A stretch of DNA of 64,000 nucleotides, taken from the NCBI GenBank assembly GCA_022410635.1, contig JAJVDF010000361.1, positions 1,072,485 to 1,136,484 on the forward strand, in the 5' to 3' direction. A model generated the notes under the pieces. That model was not told where the DNA came from, did no database searches, and was given only the letters and a program-made list of their open reading frames with translations. Shown in pieces: positions 21,971 through 31,647 of this stretch (positions are counted from its first letter, which is position 1; every line of letters starts with the position of its first letter). Origin of the DNA: Tretioscincus oriximinensis. Taxonomy: Eukaryota; Chordata; Lepidosauria; Squamata; Gymnophthalmidae. A program made the translations under genes and the position numbers.

Positions 21971-22422
21971 AGGAGCTACAATATAGTGGGGAAGGGACAA
22001 TAAGTCCCTACCACTACTACTAATATAGACCAAGCACTGTACACTAGCAGAAGTCAAAGGGAGGCAAGAAGTAATCAGTGTCAAACAGTTCCAAGGTCAG
22101 AGGTATCCAGAAATATATCAGTATCACAGAGAATTCTAGGGTCAGAAGCACCGAAAAACCAGGAAGGACAAACACAGCCTGGAGATTCCAAACACAGCTG
22201 AGTTAAGGCAACAATTGATTCTCAGCAGCTGCTGTAAAGAGCACAGCTCTTAAATAACTCACTCTGATGTGACACATGATGACTTCACCTTATGCTTGAG
22301 GCGTTTTGACCTTCCAATATTTGCCAGCTCCTGTCGGGACTTCAAGATGTCCCTGACCCTGTACTGACTTANGTCTTCTTCAGATTCCACTGCTTGTAAA
22401 TCTTGAGAGACAGGAGAGGTAC
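21971..22422. other. Unassigned part of the Gypsy leader
   Basis: Lies between the 5' LTR and the CR1 insertion. No coding motif. It might be leader sequence or another inserted element, and the window holds no second copy for comparison. Confidence 0.35.
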
Positions 22423-22636
22423 ATAAGAACATAAGAACATAAGAAGAGCCATACTGGATCAGGCCACAGCCCATCGAGTCCAGCATTCTGTGTCACACAG
22501 AGGCCCACCAGATGCACCTGGGCAGTCCGAACAGAGGAAAGCAAAATATGCTGCTCCTGTTCGTGACTCCCTGCAAATGGTATTTCAAGAGTCCTGCCTG
22601 TTGCTCCATCCCGGAGGCGACATCCAGACAACTATC

Positions 22637-23580
22637 TTAGTATCCATTTATACCCTTAGTGTCCATAAACCTGTCTAGTCCTGTCTTGAAACTATCCAAG
22701 CTGTTAGCTACCACTAACTCTTCAGGAAGTAGATTCCACAGGCTGATGACCCTCTGGGTGAAAAAATACTTTCCTTTGTCTGTTCTCACTTTTCTACCCA
22801 ACAGTTTTAAGGAGTGCCCTCTGGTCCTTGTGTTGTGTGATAGAGAAAACATTTTTTCTCTATTCACTCTGTCAATCCCATGCATGATTTTGTACACTTC
22901 AATCAGATCACCCCTCAAACGTCTCCTTTCAAGGCTGAAGAGGCCCAGATGTTGCAGCCTTGCTTCGTAAGGGAGGTGCTCCAGACCCTTGATCATTTTT
23001 GTTGCCCTTTTCTGCACCTTCTCCAGTTCCAAAATATCCCTCATGAGATGTGGTGACCAGAATTGAACACAGTATTCCAAATGTGGCCTCACCACAGATT
23101 TATAAAGGGGCAAAACAACATTTGCTGACTTATTTTCGATTCCTTTCCTAATTATCCCCAACATGGAATTTGCCTTTTTTGCTGCTGCTGCACACTGGGT
23201 TGACATCTTCATTGAATTGTCCACAAGCACCCCAAGATCCTTTTCTTGCTCGGTCACAGAAAGCTTGGTTCCCATGAGGTGGTAGGAGTAGTTTGGGTTC
23301 TTTGTCCCAATATGCATGACCTTGCACTTGCTTAAGTTGAAGTGCATTTGCCACTTTGATGCCCACTCACCCAATTTCACTAGATCACTCTGGAGTGCCT
23401 TACAATCATTTTCAGTTTTCACTACCCTGAACAGTTTAGTGTCGTCAGCAAACTTGGCAACTTCACTATTTACCTCGGCATCCAGATCATTTATAAATAT
23501 ATTGAAAAGCAAGGGTCCCAGTACAGATCCCTGGGGTACCCCACTTCTTACCTCTTTCCACTCAGAGAACTGTCCATTTA
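22637..23580 (-). pseudogene. CR1 ORF2 reverse transcriptase, C-terminal two thirds
   Basis: Continuous minus-strand frame, open from about 23580 down to the stop at 22637, i.e. over 300 codons. Upstream of the first methionine-like codon it shows SGVPQGSVLGPLLFN; then FINDL, the catalytic-site variant KFADDTKLF (the usual YADD/FADD box), WQMHFNLSKCKVMHIG (palm/thumb), LGVLVD, YKSVVRPHLEYCVQFWSP, LEKVQKRATKMI, RLQHLGLFSLERRRLRGDLI and the C-terminal NTRTRGHSLKL...SFKTGLDRF. It is unusually intact for this window, so the insertion is relatively young. It lacks the endonuclease and N-terminal RT, so it cannot be autonomous. Confidence 0.9.
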
Positions 23581-23582
23581 AT

Positions 23583-23711
23583 ACTTTTTTTTTAATTTAT
23601 TTTAATTTTTTTNNAAAAAAATTTTAATAATATTTTTATTGATTTTCCAGTAAATAATAATATTGACAATAAACAATAAACCATAAACAACATAAAATAC
23701 ATATTTCTTCC
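23583..23711 (-). repeat. Poly(T)-led retroposed insertion inside the CR1
   Basis: CR1 coding similarity stops at ATTTAATACT (23583) and resumes at CTCTGTTTTCTATC (about 23712). Between lies T-rich then AT-rich sequence with two Ns at 23613-23614. A minus-strand, poly(A)-tailed 5'-truncated retroposon fits best, but the (T)n-NN-(A)n part may be an assembly artefact. Confidence 0.5.
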
Positions 23712-23797
23712 CTCTGTTTTCTATCTTTTAGCCAGTTTCCAATCCAGGACAAAGTCTGTCCTCTTATACCATGAGTATGGAGCTTTTTTAGAAGCCT

Positions 23798-24541
23798 TTG
23801 ATGAGGTAGAAGGGAGGGGAGGAACTGAAACAACTGGCTGCACTAAATCCATCTCTTCTTAAGATGAACAGTCACCAACAGGTCTAGTCATGAGACTTAG
23901 TATCATTTATTTCTTAAAAACTCTCTTTAGTGTGAGTGTGAAGGCTGTGTATAAAGTATTCACTCCCCTGTGTTTGGGGAATAGTGGGCCTTCCCTGTGT
24001 TTGGCAGCACAGGAGAGGAAAGTGTCCTGTAGCTGCCTGAGACATGTGTTGGGTCCTTGCAGCTTTGGTTGGCTGCAGCTGGGCAACCTGCAGATTGGGC
24101 AGCGTCCATGCCCCTCCAGACGCTCAGGTAGAGGCGAGCCTTTAGGTGGGGTGGATGCCCCAACATTTCTGGTGACTGCAGTGGGATCCGGCAGAGATCC
24201 AGTGCACCCTAATATTTCTGGTGGCAGCTGTGGTGGGATTCAACAGAATCCAGTAACTGGGATCCCTGTGTGAGGGACCTGCTAGTTGTAACAGAACTGG
24301 TGCCTGNGGTAATAGCTTGTGGTAACATAAGGCACCAGGAGAAAGATAAAGACTGGTGCCTGAGGTAACACCTCTGGTATAGTAGGTATAACCAGGTTAA
24401 AGAGAGGACCCCAATCCACAAGGTGTTTGAGGGTAATAGTAGTGGATTGGAGGAAAAGAAAGAGGCATTTTCTGAGGAAAAAGTTTGTGGAAATTAAAAG
24501 TAAAAAAGAAGTAGAACATATTAGATGCCACCATTGGGTGG
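23798..24541 (+). other. Gypsy leader region with duplicated primer-site-like block
   Basis: Two imperfect copies of about 48 bp, 24164-24210 and 24212-24258, each begin ATTTCTGGTG and contain GTGGGAT followed by AGATCC or AGAATCC and CAGT. A TGG-starting stretch just inside the LTR is the usual place of a tRNA primer-binding site. No protein is encoded; gag begins at 24542. Confidence 0.45.
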
Positions 24542-25670
24542 ATGGCAACCAAATCCAAGAAACTGGACAAGGCACAGGCTGGACAGCCTGAGTCTGAGGT
24601 AGTGACAGTGGAGGCTAGTGGCCAGAGCCCCACTGAAATAGAACTAGCTTTGTTGAGGCTAAAGCTTGACCATGAGGCTCAAATGAGGAAAATGGAGTTT
24701 GAGGCCACAGAAAAAGAAAAAATTAGGCAAGCTGAAAAGTTAAGGATAACGGAAGTGGAGCTTGAAAGAGAGAAACTACAGGCTGAACAAGCTGAGAAGC
24801 TGAGGCCAGCTGAATTTGAATGTGAGAAAAATGAAAAGGCTAGGGCTCGTGAGCTGGCCATGTTACACTTCAGAATGGAGCCCAAACAGGCAGGCCTAGA
24901 GGACCAGCCCAACCCTTTTGTTCAGGCTACAGAGCACAATGGCAGAGGGCTTGATTTAAAATGTTCCCCCCTTTATAATAAAGGCGATGATGTTGAGGCC
25001 TTTTTGTGCACCTTTGAAAGGGCCTGTGAGGAGCTTGAGATAGCCCCTGAACACCAAATGGGTTACCTCAGAGCTAGAATCAGTGGGGAGCTGTTAGACG
25101 TGTATTCTGACATGCTAGCGGAGGAGGCCAAATCTTATGATAAATACAAAGGATGTGTAAAGCAAAGGTTTAACTTCATGGCCGAACATCATTGCCGGGC
25201 CTTTAGGAATATCAACAGAAAAGAGCGGGAAACATTTACTCAGTAATGGGCCAGGCTGAGTAAAACAGGAACTGGGTCAAAGAGGCTGAAATTGACTCAG
25301 TGGTCAAATTTGAAAATATAATTGCCTTAGAACAATTTCATGAGCTCATGCCAAACCACCTGAGGTGGATTGTATTAGACAAAAGATTAGAAATGGTCAA
25401 GCAGGCTGCCCAGTACCTACATGAACTCAGCATGTATAATTCTGAGGTAAATAAGCGGCCAGGAGTACCCCATGACAAAGGGGCCTCAGCGAGAGGAAAC
25501 CAAAGTTATAGAGGCTTTTCTCTAGGGGAGAGGAAAGAGTTGAAGAGTTTCCCCCCGAAAGTCTGTCCTGAGGGAAGGGCCAAAAGACAAAGTCACTGAG
25601 CTAGGGTTTAAGGACAGGGTATGTTATAACTGTCATAAACCGGGACACTTAAGGGTCAATTGTCCACAAA
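24542..25670 (+). pseudogene. Gypsy gag, Gmr1-like with SCAN-like capsid and zinc knuckle
   Basis: ATG at 24542 opens a 234-codon frame. Residues 30-120 are a charged, probably coiled-coil stretch rich in E, K, A and Q. Then comes a capsid-like part (FLCTFERACEELEI..., YLRARISGELLDVY). A stop interrupts at 25244 and the frame shifts; from 25300 ALEQFHELMPNHLRWIV and AAQYLHEL look strongly like the SCAN-domain signature LEQFL..LP..L..WV...EEA..LLEDL. A CX2CX4HX4C zinc knuckle (CYNCHKPGHLRVNC) is encoded at 25622-25663. Known family work derives vertebrate SCAN domains from Gmr1-like Gag. At least two disruptions make it non-functional. Confidence 0.85.
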
Positions 25671-25849
25671 TGAGAACACAGGGCAAACAAAGCCCCAGTG
25701 TCTGTTATTACATGCAAAAACAATTTGGCGGGAAAAGGCCTGAGGCAGAAAATGTTGCCTCAAATAGCTGTTGCCAGGAAACCAAGATGGAAGGCTGTGG
25801 AGGAGGGGAGAAGTCAACAGAACACCAAACCCCACAGCATGTGCTAATC

Positions 25850-26150
25850 ACTTTAGAGCAAAGTATTCAGAGTGATTACATTTGGGACATTGTGGTGGAT
25901 GTCCCTGAGGGACACTGGTTCCCAAATTAGCATTATAAGATGTGGTTTTGTCAGACCTGACAGGGTTGTGTCTAATCAAACCCTGTGTATAAAAGGTCTT
26001 GGTGGGCCAGCATTTCAGACACCTGTGGCCAAAATGCCTCTTAACATCCAGAGATGGTCAGGGGACTGGTCATTTGCTGTTTGCTGAGACCTCCCCTTGC
26101 CAGACATGTTGGGAAATGACATTGAGGACATGATGAATGTGGTATGTGTG
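25850..26150 (+). pseudogene. Gypsy aspartic protease remnant
   Basis: DTGSQISIIR is encoded at 25911-25940 in the frame beginning 25872; DTGS is the retroviral-type aspartic protease active site. The preceding strand (DIVVDVPEG) is in another frame, so a shift sits at about 25905. After about 40 residues the usual glycine-rich part follows, then a stop near 26086; in the next frame LPDMLGNDIEDM and a VTTRAQ motif follow, the usual linker after protease in this group. It would mature Gag-Pol in the particle. Confidence 0.75.
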
Positions 26151-26375
26151 ACCACAAGGGCTCAAGAGCAAGAAGCCAGAAAAAAGTCACAAGAGCTGGT
26201 TTCCTTTGAGGAGTGTGAGGGGCCAGTCATACATAAACAAGCTGTGAGTGTGAGAGTATGTGTGTGTGATGACCTACAGGCAAAAGAGAGCTTTGCAAGA
26301 GAACAGAAGGGAGGATCCCATGTTAGCCCCACTGTTTGAGAGAATAGAACAGGGAGGGGGGCAGGATCTCAAGGT

Positions 26376-26990
26376 GTGGAACAATATGTTATTGAGAATG
26401 GGAAGTTGTTTAGGGAGGCACAGAGGCATGTGACCCGCAACACCAAAGAGATACACGAACAGCTTGTGATTCCACAGAAGTTCAGGGCACACATTATGAA
26501 GATGGCACATGAGGATTCTCTGGCTGGGCACATGGGCATCAATAAGACCAAGCAGTGTGTGCTGAGGAGGTTTTATTGGCCCCCAGCAGGGCAGCAGATT
26601 ACATAGTACTGCAAGTTGTGTGACCCATGCCAGAGAATAGGCAAACAGTGTGACAAGGAAAAGGCCAAATTGCTGCTCATAGATGTCCCTTTTTTGTGGA
26701 ATGGCATGGACTTAGTGGGTCCATTCCATGTAAAATCTAGAGAGGGGATAGGTACCTGTTGACTGTAAGAGATTATGCCACCGAGTTCCCTGAGGCAATC
26801 CCACTGAGGAAAGCAGACTCCACTCATATATCTAATGTACTATTAGATGTATTTTGTATGGTGGGGTTCCCTAAGAAGCCCTTGACCTTGGAACAGCCTT
26901 CACATCCAGGTTAATGGACAAATTGTGGGAGACGTGTGGGGTCACGTCCCTTAGGTCCACCCTATTTCAGCTACTATATGCAGAGAGATC
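26376..26990 (+). pseudogene. Gypsy integrase remnant (H2C2 zinc finger and part of catalytic core)
   Basis: QLVIPQKFRAHIMKMAHEDS followed by LAGHMGINKT and FYWPPAGQQI, then CKLCDPCQRIGKQC, forms the HHCC zinc-binding domain, with one stop between the histidines and the cysteines (about 26606). The core follows in another frame: LLTVRDYATEFPEAIPL with the first catalytic Asp region, VLLDVFCMVGFPK, a disrupted stretch, then FTSRLMDKLWETCGV. The later part of the core and the C-terminal domain are missing. It directly follows the protease, ahead of RNase H, which is the reverse of the usual Ty3/Gypsy order. Confidence 0.8.
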
Positions 26991-27029
26991 TGTAGCCCTC
27001 TGGACATAGTCAAAAGGCACTGGTCTGTG

Positions 27030-27390
27030 ACCAAAGACCAGGAGCCTCAGGAAGTGTTGGTAGCACCTCAATTTGAGAAAACTTTTTATGTGACCACCAA
27101 CACATCAGGGGTAGGTGTGGGAGCTGTACTGAGCCAGAAGGGGCAGGACCATGAGCTACATCCTGTCCTGTTCCTGTCCTGACACCGGCAGAAGCCAAGC
27201 TCTCAGCAGTAGAAAGAGAGTGTCTGGCCACTACACAAGCTTAGGGCCTACCTATGGGGGAGGTTCTTTGTAGTCCAAACTGACCATGCCCCACTCTAGG
27301 GGCAGTAACCAGAAGCTCCTTTGCTGGAGTCTGCTCTTGGAGGAGTTTACCTTCGAGGTCCAGCGGTTGAGAGAACCAAGTGGCCGACAC
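27030..27390 (+). pseudogene. Gypsy RNase H remnant (reverse transcriptase deleted)
   Basis: Around 27060-27180 the frame reads QFEKTFYVTTNTSGVGVGAV, then LSQKG and LHPVLF, the RNase H start with the DAS motif degraded to NTS. A frameshift precedes AEAKLSAVERECLAT (27189-27233) and LRAYLWGRFFVVQTDHAPL (27240-27296), then LLLEEFTFEVQ (27330-27365). No reverse transcriptase palm (YxDD) lies between integrase and this domain, so a deletion removed the RT and the integrase C-terminus. Confidence 0.75.
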
Positions 27391-27449
27391 ACTGTCCAGA
27401 AGGCCAGATCTGGACTGGGACCAGGACCAGGACGATAGAGGCGGAGATG

Positions 27450-27697
27450 CGGGACTGGGAACATTGCTGTAGAGTGCGCTCAGTGGCGTCCAGCGGACCT
27501 TTGAGGAGTCGGACATCTTCCAGGAGCTGCCATTTCCTGATGACATTGCCCAGGAAGTGGGGCCAGCCAAACCTGATGACATTGCCCAGGAGTTGGAGCA
27601 GCCCAGTACTGAGGACGATGCCCAGAAGGCAGAGCACCGACCAAAAGGCAACCCCCCTGGGAGGAGCCACCAGCTGAATCCCAAAGATTTTTCTTAA
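27450..27697 (+). pseudogene. C-terminal tail of Gypsy pol with 12-residue repeats
   Basis: An open frame reaching the TAA at 27695-27697 encodes PDDIAQEVGPAK, PDDIAQELEQPS and TEDDAQKAE. The first two are 36-bp DNA repeats (27536-27571, 27572-27607) and the third is a 27-bp partial. It is acidic and proline-rich, with no known domain. Its place just after RNase H and before the polypurine tract suggests a pol extension or a small extra ORF of the element. Confidence 0.55.
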
Positions 27698-27816
27698 AGA
27701 CTGCCAGAGGGCCCAGAAACTGAAATAAACTGGTGCAATGAAGTTTTTAAGTGAACTTTGGAATGGGTCTGATCTGGTGGGGGGGCAACGTCCCTAACCA
27801 ATAGGGACATTCCTTT

Positions 27817-27829
27817 AAGGGGGGAGGAG
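27817..27829 (+). promoter_or_regulatory. Polypurine tract of Gypsy element
   Basis: AAGGGGGGAGGAG lies immediately before the 3' LTR start TGTGGCATTT. This is the expected place and composition of the plus-strand primer site. Confidence 0.75.
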
Positions 27830-27830
27830 T

Positions 27831-28112
27831 TGTGGCATTTGCTGGGTTTGAGGCCTACCTTTTATTTACAGGCCTGAGGTTTGTATATTGTTTCCTTGGT
27901 TTCACCCTGAGGGGAGGAGGGAGGCTGCGCCCAAGGCAAGGGGAGTGGCTTTCCATCAGACCAGTTGGGAGGGCGGAACCCTGTTGTGAGTGTCCAATCA
28001 GGAGGCAGGCTGGGCCTATAAAGCTGGCTTTGCCCATTGATTGAGGCCATTCTTCTGAGAACTTGGAGTGTGTGAAATCTCTAAGTGAGGGGGGGTGTCC
28101 ATCTCAAGATAT
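27831..28112 (+). repeat. 3' LTR of Ty3/Gypsy element, truncated
   Basis: Starts TGTGGCATTTGCTGGGTTTG, aligns with the 5' LTR through ATCTCAAGA and stops at about 28112, so R and U5 are missing. TATAAAG is at 28017-28023. The polypurine tract directly upstream fixes its start. Confidence 0.8.
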
Positions 28113-28293
28113 CTTTCATCTACTTTCATCTTCCCTCTTCAAACTGATCTCAGTTGCACCTGCTTGTGCAGGATGAATCTAATAACCTTGCCCAGGCAAA
28201 AGTTGTATGGGTCTTGTGTGCTGGAACAGAGCCTCTTTGGACAAGGACTTCATGCAGGCACGGATAGCTTAGTCACTAAGGAATCCGTCTCTC

Positions 28294-28383
28294 ATAGAAT
28301 CATAGAGTTGGAAGGGACCTCCAGGGTCATCGGGTCCAACCCCCTGCTCGATGCAGGATTCATTAAACCATCCCAGACAGATG
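28294..28383 (-). repeat. CR1 3' end inserted in the SINE head
   Basis: ATAGAATCATAGAGTTGGAA, then GGGACCTCCAGGGTCATCGG and CCAACCCCCTGC are the reverse complement of a CR1 3' terminus with its ATTCTATG tail. It separates the SINE A box from box B. A similar fragment lies at 43217-43305. Confidence 0.8.
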
Positions 28384-28533
28384 ACTGTCATCTGGGAGAT
28401 CAGGTTTCGAAGCCCTGTGTGGGACGTGGGGAGGGGTGAGCACCTTCCACTAGCCTGCAGCTGTAGCCAACATAGCTACTCAAAAGCATGAATTGCAAGA
28501 AATTGCAACTGATTGCAAGTAGATACATGGGAA

Positions 28534-28749
28534 TAGGCTGACCAGATGACCCCTTTTTCGGGGGGGAGGGTTGAAAAATCAGTTTTGGGTTGCCTCCCGG
28601 TTTTTCTGAGGAACTGTTTTTCAAAAAAAGATATTTTTTTCAAAAACATTTTGGTTTTTTATTTTATTTTTCCTCAAAACAAAACCCGGGAGACATCTCA
28701 AAAACGGGTTTTCACCCCCCTCCCCCAAAGGGGTCATCTGTTCAACCTA
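28534..28749. mobile_element. hAT-type MITE (family TAGGCTGACCA), short copy
   Basis: Ends TAGGCTGACCAGATGACCCC and, reverse-complemented, TAGGTTGAACAGATGACCCC. CATGGGAA at 28526-28533 is repeated exactly at 28750-28757, an 8-bp target duplication typical of hAT. The interior is two facing GC-rich arms around an AT-rich centre, so the whole element can fold into a hairpin. It sits inside the SINE and is therefore younger than it. Confidence 0.9.
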
Positions 28750-28880
28750 CATGGGAACCACCACAACCTGATTGGGAAGATAGAATGTAAGCCTTCGGGC
28801 AAAAATACGCTTGTAAGCCGCTTTGAGTCCCTTTGAAAAGGTGAGAAAAGCGGGGTATAAGAACCTAATTCTTCTTCTTC

Positions 28881-30929
28881 ATGTCACTATCAAGCCTGAA
28901 ACTGATGAATCTATTAACTTCAATTTGAAGATTGAGTTTTTCTACTTAGTTTCTCTACTTAGTCCAGAAAAAATGGGACTAAAATTACACTTCAGGACTG
29001 AAAACAGTTAAATTGTGCAGGGTCCTTGAAACAACAAACAAAAATAATTATACTTTAATAGATTTTATAATTAATCTCCAACACCAGGCTTTTGTTTTAT
29101 AAAAAGTGGGTATGTGCATATCCCTCAACATGCAAGTGTGCAGAAAATATTCAGCAGCAGGCAGTTGAAATGAAGGGAAGGGGAGAGTGATGGTCCAATA
29201 GAACTTGTATTCTTTACTCTTCTTCAGATTGTAGGCAAAATAGAATTCAAAAAAGTAACCATGGGAGCTCTGAATCAGATTCAAGAAAGGAAGTCTAGTA
29301 GTGACACTTTAAAGATTAATAGGCTTTTCTGCAGTCCAAATAGGAGCTGATGCACTAATTTAATTTTTGAGATTGAGATGTGATCCTCTGGGGAGATAAG
29401 TAGGGTTAAGGGAGGGATAACAATGCAATCATTGTGGGCATTATTCCCAGGCTCATCCTTCCCTAGATACACACACAAAAAAANCCCCCAAACAACTGAG
29501 GTGGGAGAAAATTCCTATTAGAAAAATTTGGATAGGTTTCAAACATGTTAAAAGTCAGCTAAAAGTCCTTTAATAGTTACTTTCATATTCTTTTGTATTA
29601 TGAAAACTCTTGCTCTATTACATCTGGTGAATGGCTGTGATCACGAATCTAATAACATGAATCTCATCTNTGCTATTCATTCAGCAGGTGGCCTTAAGCA
29701 AGTTATTCTTTCTCACGCTCTGTTCCTTCCATGTGTAATATGAGAAACAGTAGATATTGACTTACATAGCAGTGTTGTTACACAGAATGCAGCTAAATAG
29801 TGCTTAAAAGGTCTTTATGCTCAGAAACACTGCAAAGATGCTTATTACTATTCTTATGATAGTTATTTCTAAAGCGACTATTAAGTTACTTGTGTATATC
29901 TGGGTCACTGTGGTGGAAAGATAGTTGAAACAGTTTACAGCAAACTTTTAAAAATATTTCTTTTTATCTGACATGTATCTGTTAATAAGATTCTGTTATT
30001 TCCATGGAATTAAGATTAACGGGGGTTTGCTTACCACGTTATTAAGATGCCTGCACATCTGAGGCAGATGTATCGTCAGGATACGGACACGTGTAAAATC
30101 GGACTCCTATCAAGAATTCACACAGAGGCCATAAACTTAGACCCCTTTAGGCTTTCAGGACCTGTGACCAGTCGTTCACCCCAAGGTAAAGGGGTGGACA
30201 AAAGACTTCCTCTGGACTTTCCAAGGCAATTGACTCATGCCATTAAGCCAGGGCTACAGATACAATGGGTGCCCTTTGAGACAATGGGCGAAGGGGAACT
30301 GCTAAATGGGTGTTGCTTCAGGGCAGGAAGAGAGATTAGCTCCCTTGCAACACCCTGTAGTGGAGAATTTTCCCAAAAATTTTGCATCCAGGCTGCCTGG
30401 GCTTCTGGGGACCAATTCTTGTATATATTTATATCAAATATATTTATGCCAATTAATATATCACGTATGGCGAACCCCGACATAAGATTCTCCCATTTGC
30501 ATCTGAATAACTGAGAGCCCACAGCCATGCCCTAGACATATTCTAGCCATGCTCTAACCACACACCCTCCTAGCATTAAAAGCCCATGATTTTTAAATCA
30601 TGGCTACTGCCCTCTGCTATATAATAATTGCAGTGTATCACTCTCTGCCTTGCCCTTCCTCCCTTTTGGACTAGTTTGCCTACTTTTCCACCTTTTCAGA
30701 CCACACTTACCTTTGAGTGAGTTGCCAGCAAAATCATTTGGCAATCACAGCTGACAAGGTAACGGTAACAAGGAAGCCACATAGCAAGGACATTCAGCGC
30801 TGCTCCTGGACCCACCACCATCCCTGCCTTTTATGTTTCAGGCCTTGTGGTCGGGCTCAGTGTAACGAAACCAAGTGGGGGCTAAGACTGTGTATGTACT
30901 TTTATATGTTTATTTCTTCAATATAGTTT
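28881..30929. other. Stretch without a supported feature
   Basis: AT-rich. 30047-30514 has a 155-codon frame without recognisable domain, and the opposite strand is also open there. I do not call it a gene. No matching repeat is seen elsewhere in the window. Confidence 0.45.
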
Positions 30930-31647
30930 TGGTAACACAGTCCCCCCTTATTAATATTGGTAGATGGTCTTTTCTTATGAACAAGGCACTTGGGTTTTAT
31001 TAGTTTGATTGTATGTAGATAGGATAGGAAAGATGTCATAAATAAAATGAACAGTTCTGTAGATAGGGTTTATTTCTCAGGTAGGCTGCCACCACTTCCC
31101 TCAGGAAGAAAATTAATACTAAGGAGTGAAAATCATACCGGAATGAGCCCCTTTGCTTTGTATGCCCCAATAACAAAGTCTTCTCTTTTTTAAACCATAA
31201 AAACAGCTTTATTATAACAAAGTTACAGTCAACTCAAACATAAACCAAAGATACAGCTTAGCCACCCTGGGTAGGGAAAAGGTCCTGAGCCTTTAATGTC
31301 TCTGGCTAAGCTTCCCTTTTGTTTGCCCACATTCAAAGTCCCTCAGCTTTCCTTTTTATATCCGCACTCCCCCAGCTGGTATGTATCCCTCTTTGGTATT
31401 TCTTTTATTTTCACACTCCAGCAGAAAACCACTTTTAATTCAATTGTTTGGCCAGACGCTCAAACAATCACTAAAACAACCTGCAACAACCATTTATCTC
31501 AGACCATCCAACACTGCAACCATCCAAACTACTCTCCAATCTCCCTCGCATCTCCCCCTTTTATATCCCAAGCCCCGCCCCCAAGACTAAGCCGTTAGGC
31601 TTGAAAAATTTAAAGGAGCCTTGCTCCAATTAGGTGATTTCATTACA
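30930..31647 (-). repeat. LTR, family L1A copy 1 (probable solo LTR)
   Basis: Shares its length and ordered blocks with 52482-53155: ACAGTCCC, ATTGGTAGAT, GCTGCCACCACTTCCCTC, GAAGAAAATTAA, GAGCCCCTTT, AACAGCTTTATT and AAGCTCCGCCCCC-type words. Read on the minus strand it starts TGTAATGAAATCA, has GGGGCGGGGCTT and TATAAAAGGGGG (about 31555-31566), and AATAAAGCTG (about 31206-31215). That is an LTR-like U3/R layout. No target duplication was found. Confidence 0.6.

Larger units (their letters stand above)
22423..23797 (-). mobile_element. 5'-truncated CR1 LINE inserted in the Gypsy leader
   Basis: The 3' end is at the left: repeated AACATAAG units (22423-22447), then a 3' UTR of about 190 bp and the ORF2 C-terminus. 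Reverse transcriptase motifs continue rightwards to LLKKLHTHGIRG and IGNWLKDRKQR near 23720-23790, where similarity ends. A poly(T)-led insertion of about 130 bp splits it at 23583-23711. The 8-bp terminal repeats in place of poly(A) are diagnostic of CR1. Confidence 0.9.
28256..28880 (+). repeat. tRNA-derived SINE split by two later insertions
   Basis: SINE segments are 28256-28293 (A-box region), about 28384-28525 (GGTTTCGAAGCCC box B, GTGGGGAGGGGTGAGC) and 28758-28880 (GAAGATAGAATGTAAGCC, CCGCTTTGAGTCCCTTTG, TTC tail). Against the intact copy at 12911 the order is preserved and only the two inserts are extra. CTTCATG at about 28248 and 28876 may be the SINE's own target duplication. Confidence 0.85.

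Noticed and set aside
24542..25246. Host gene with SCAN domain
   Set aside because: It lies between two matching LTRs and is followed by zinc knuckle, protease, integrase and RNase H, so it is the Gag of a retroelement.
27241..27684. 147-codon minus-strand frame over the Gypsy 3' part
   Set aside because: Antisense shadow of RNase H and the acidic repeat tail.
30047..30514. 155-codon plus-strand frame
   Set aside because: No motif and an overlapping frame on the other strand; not enough to call a gene.
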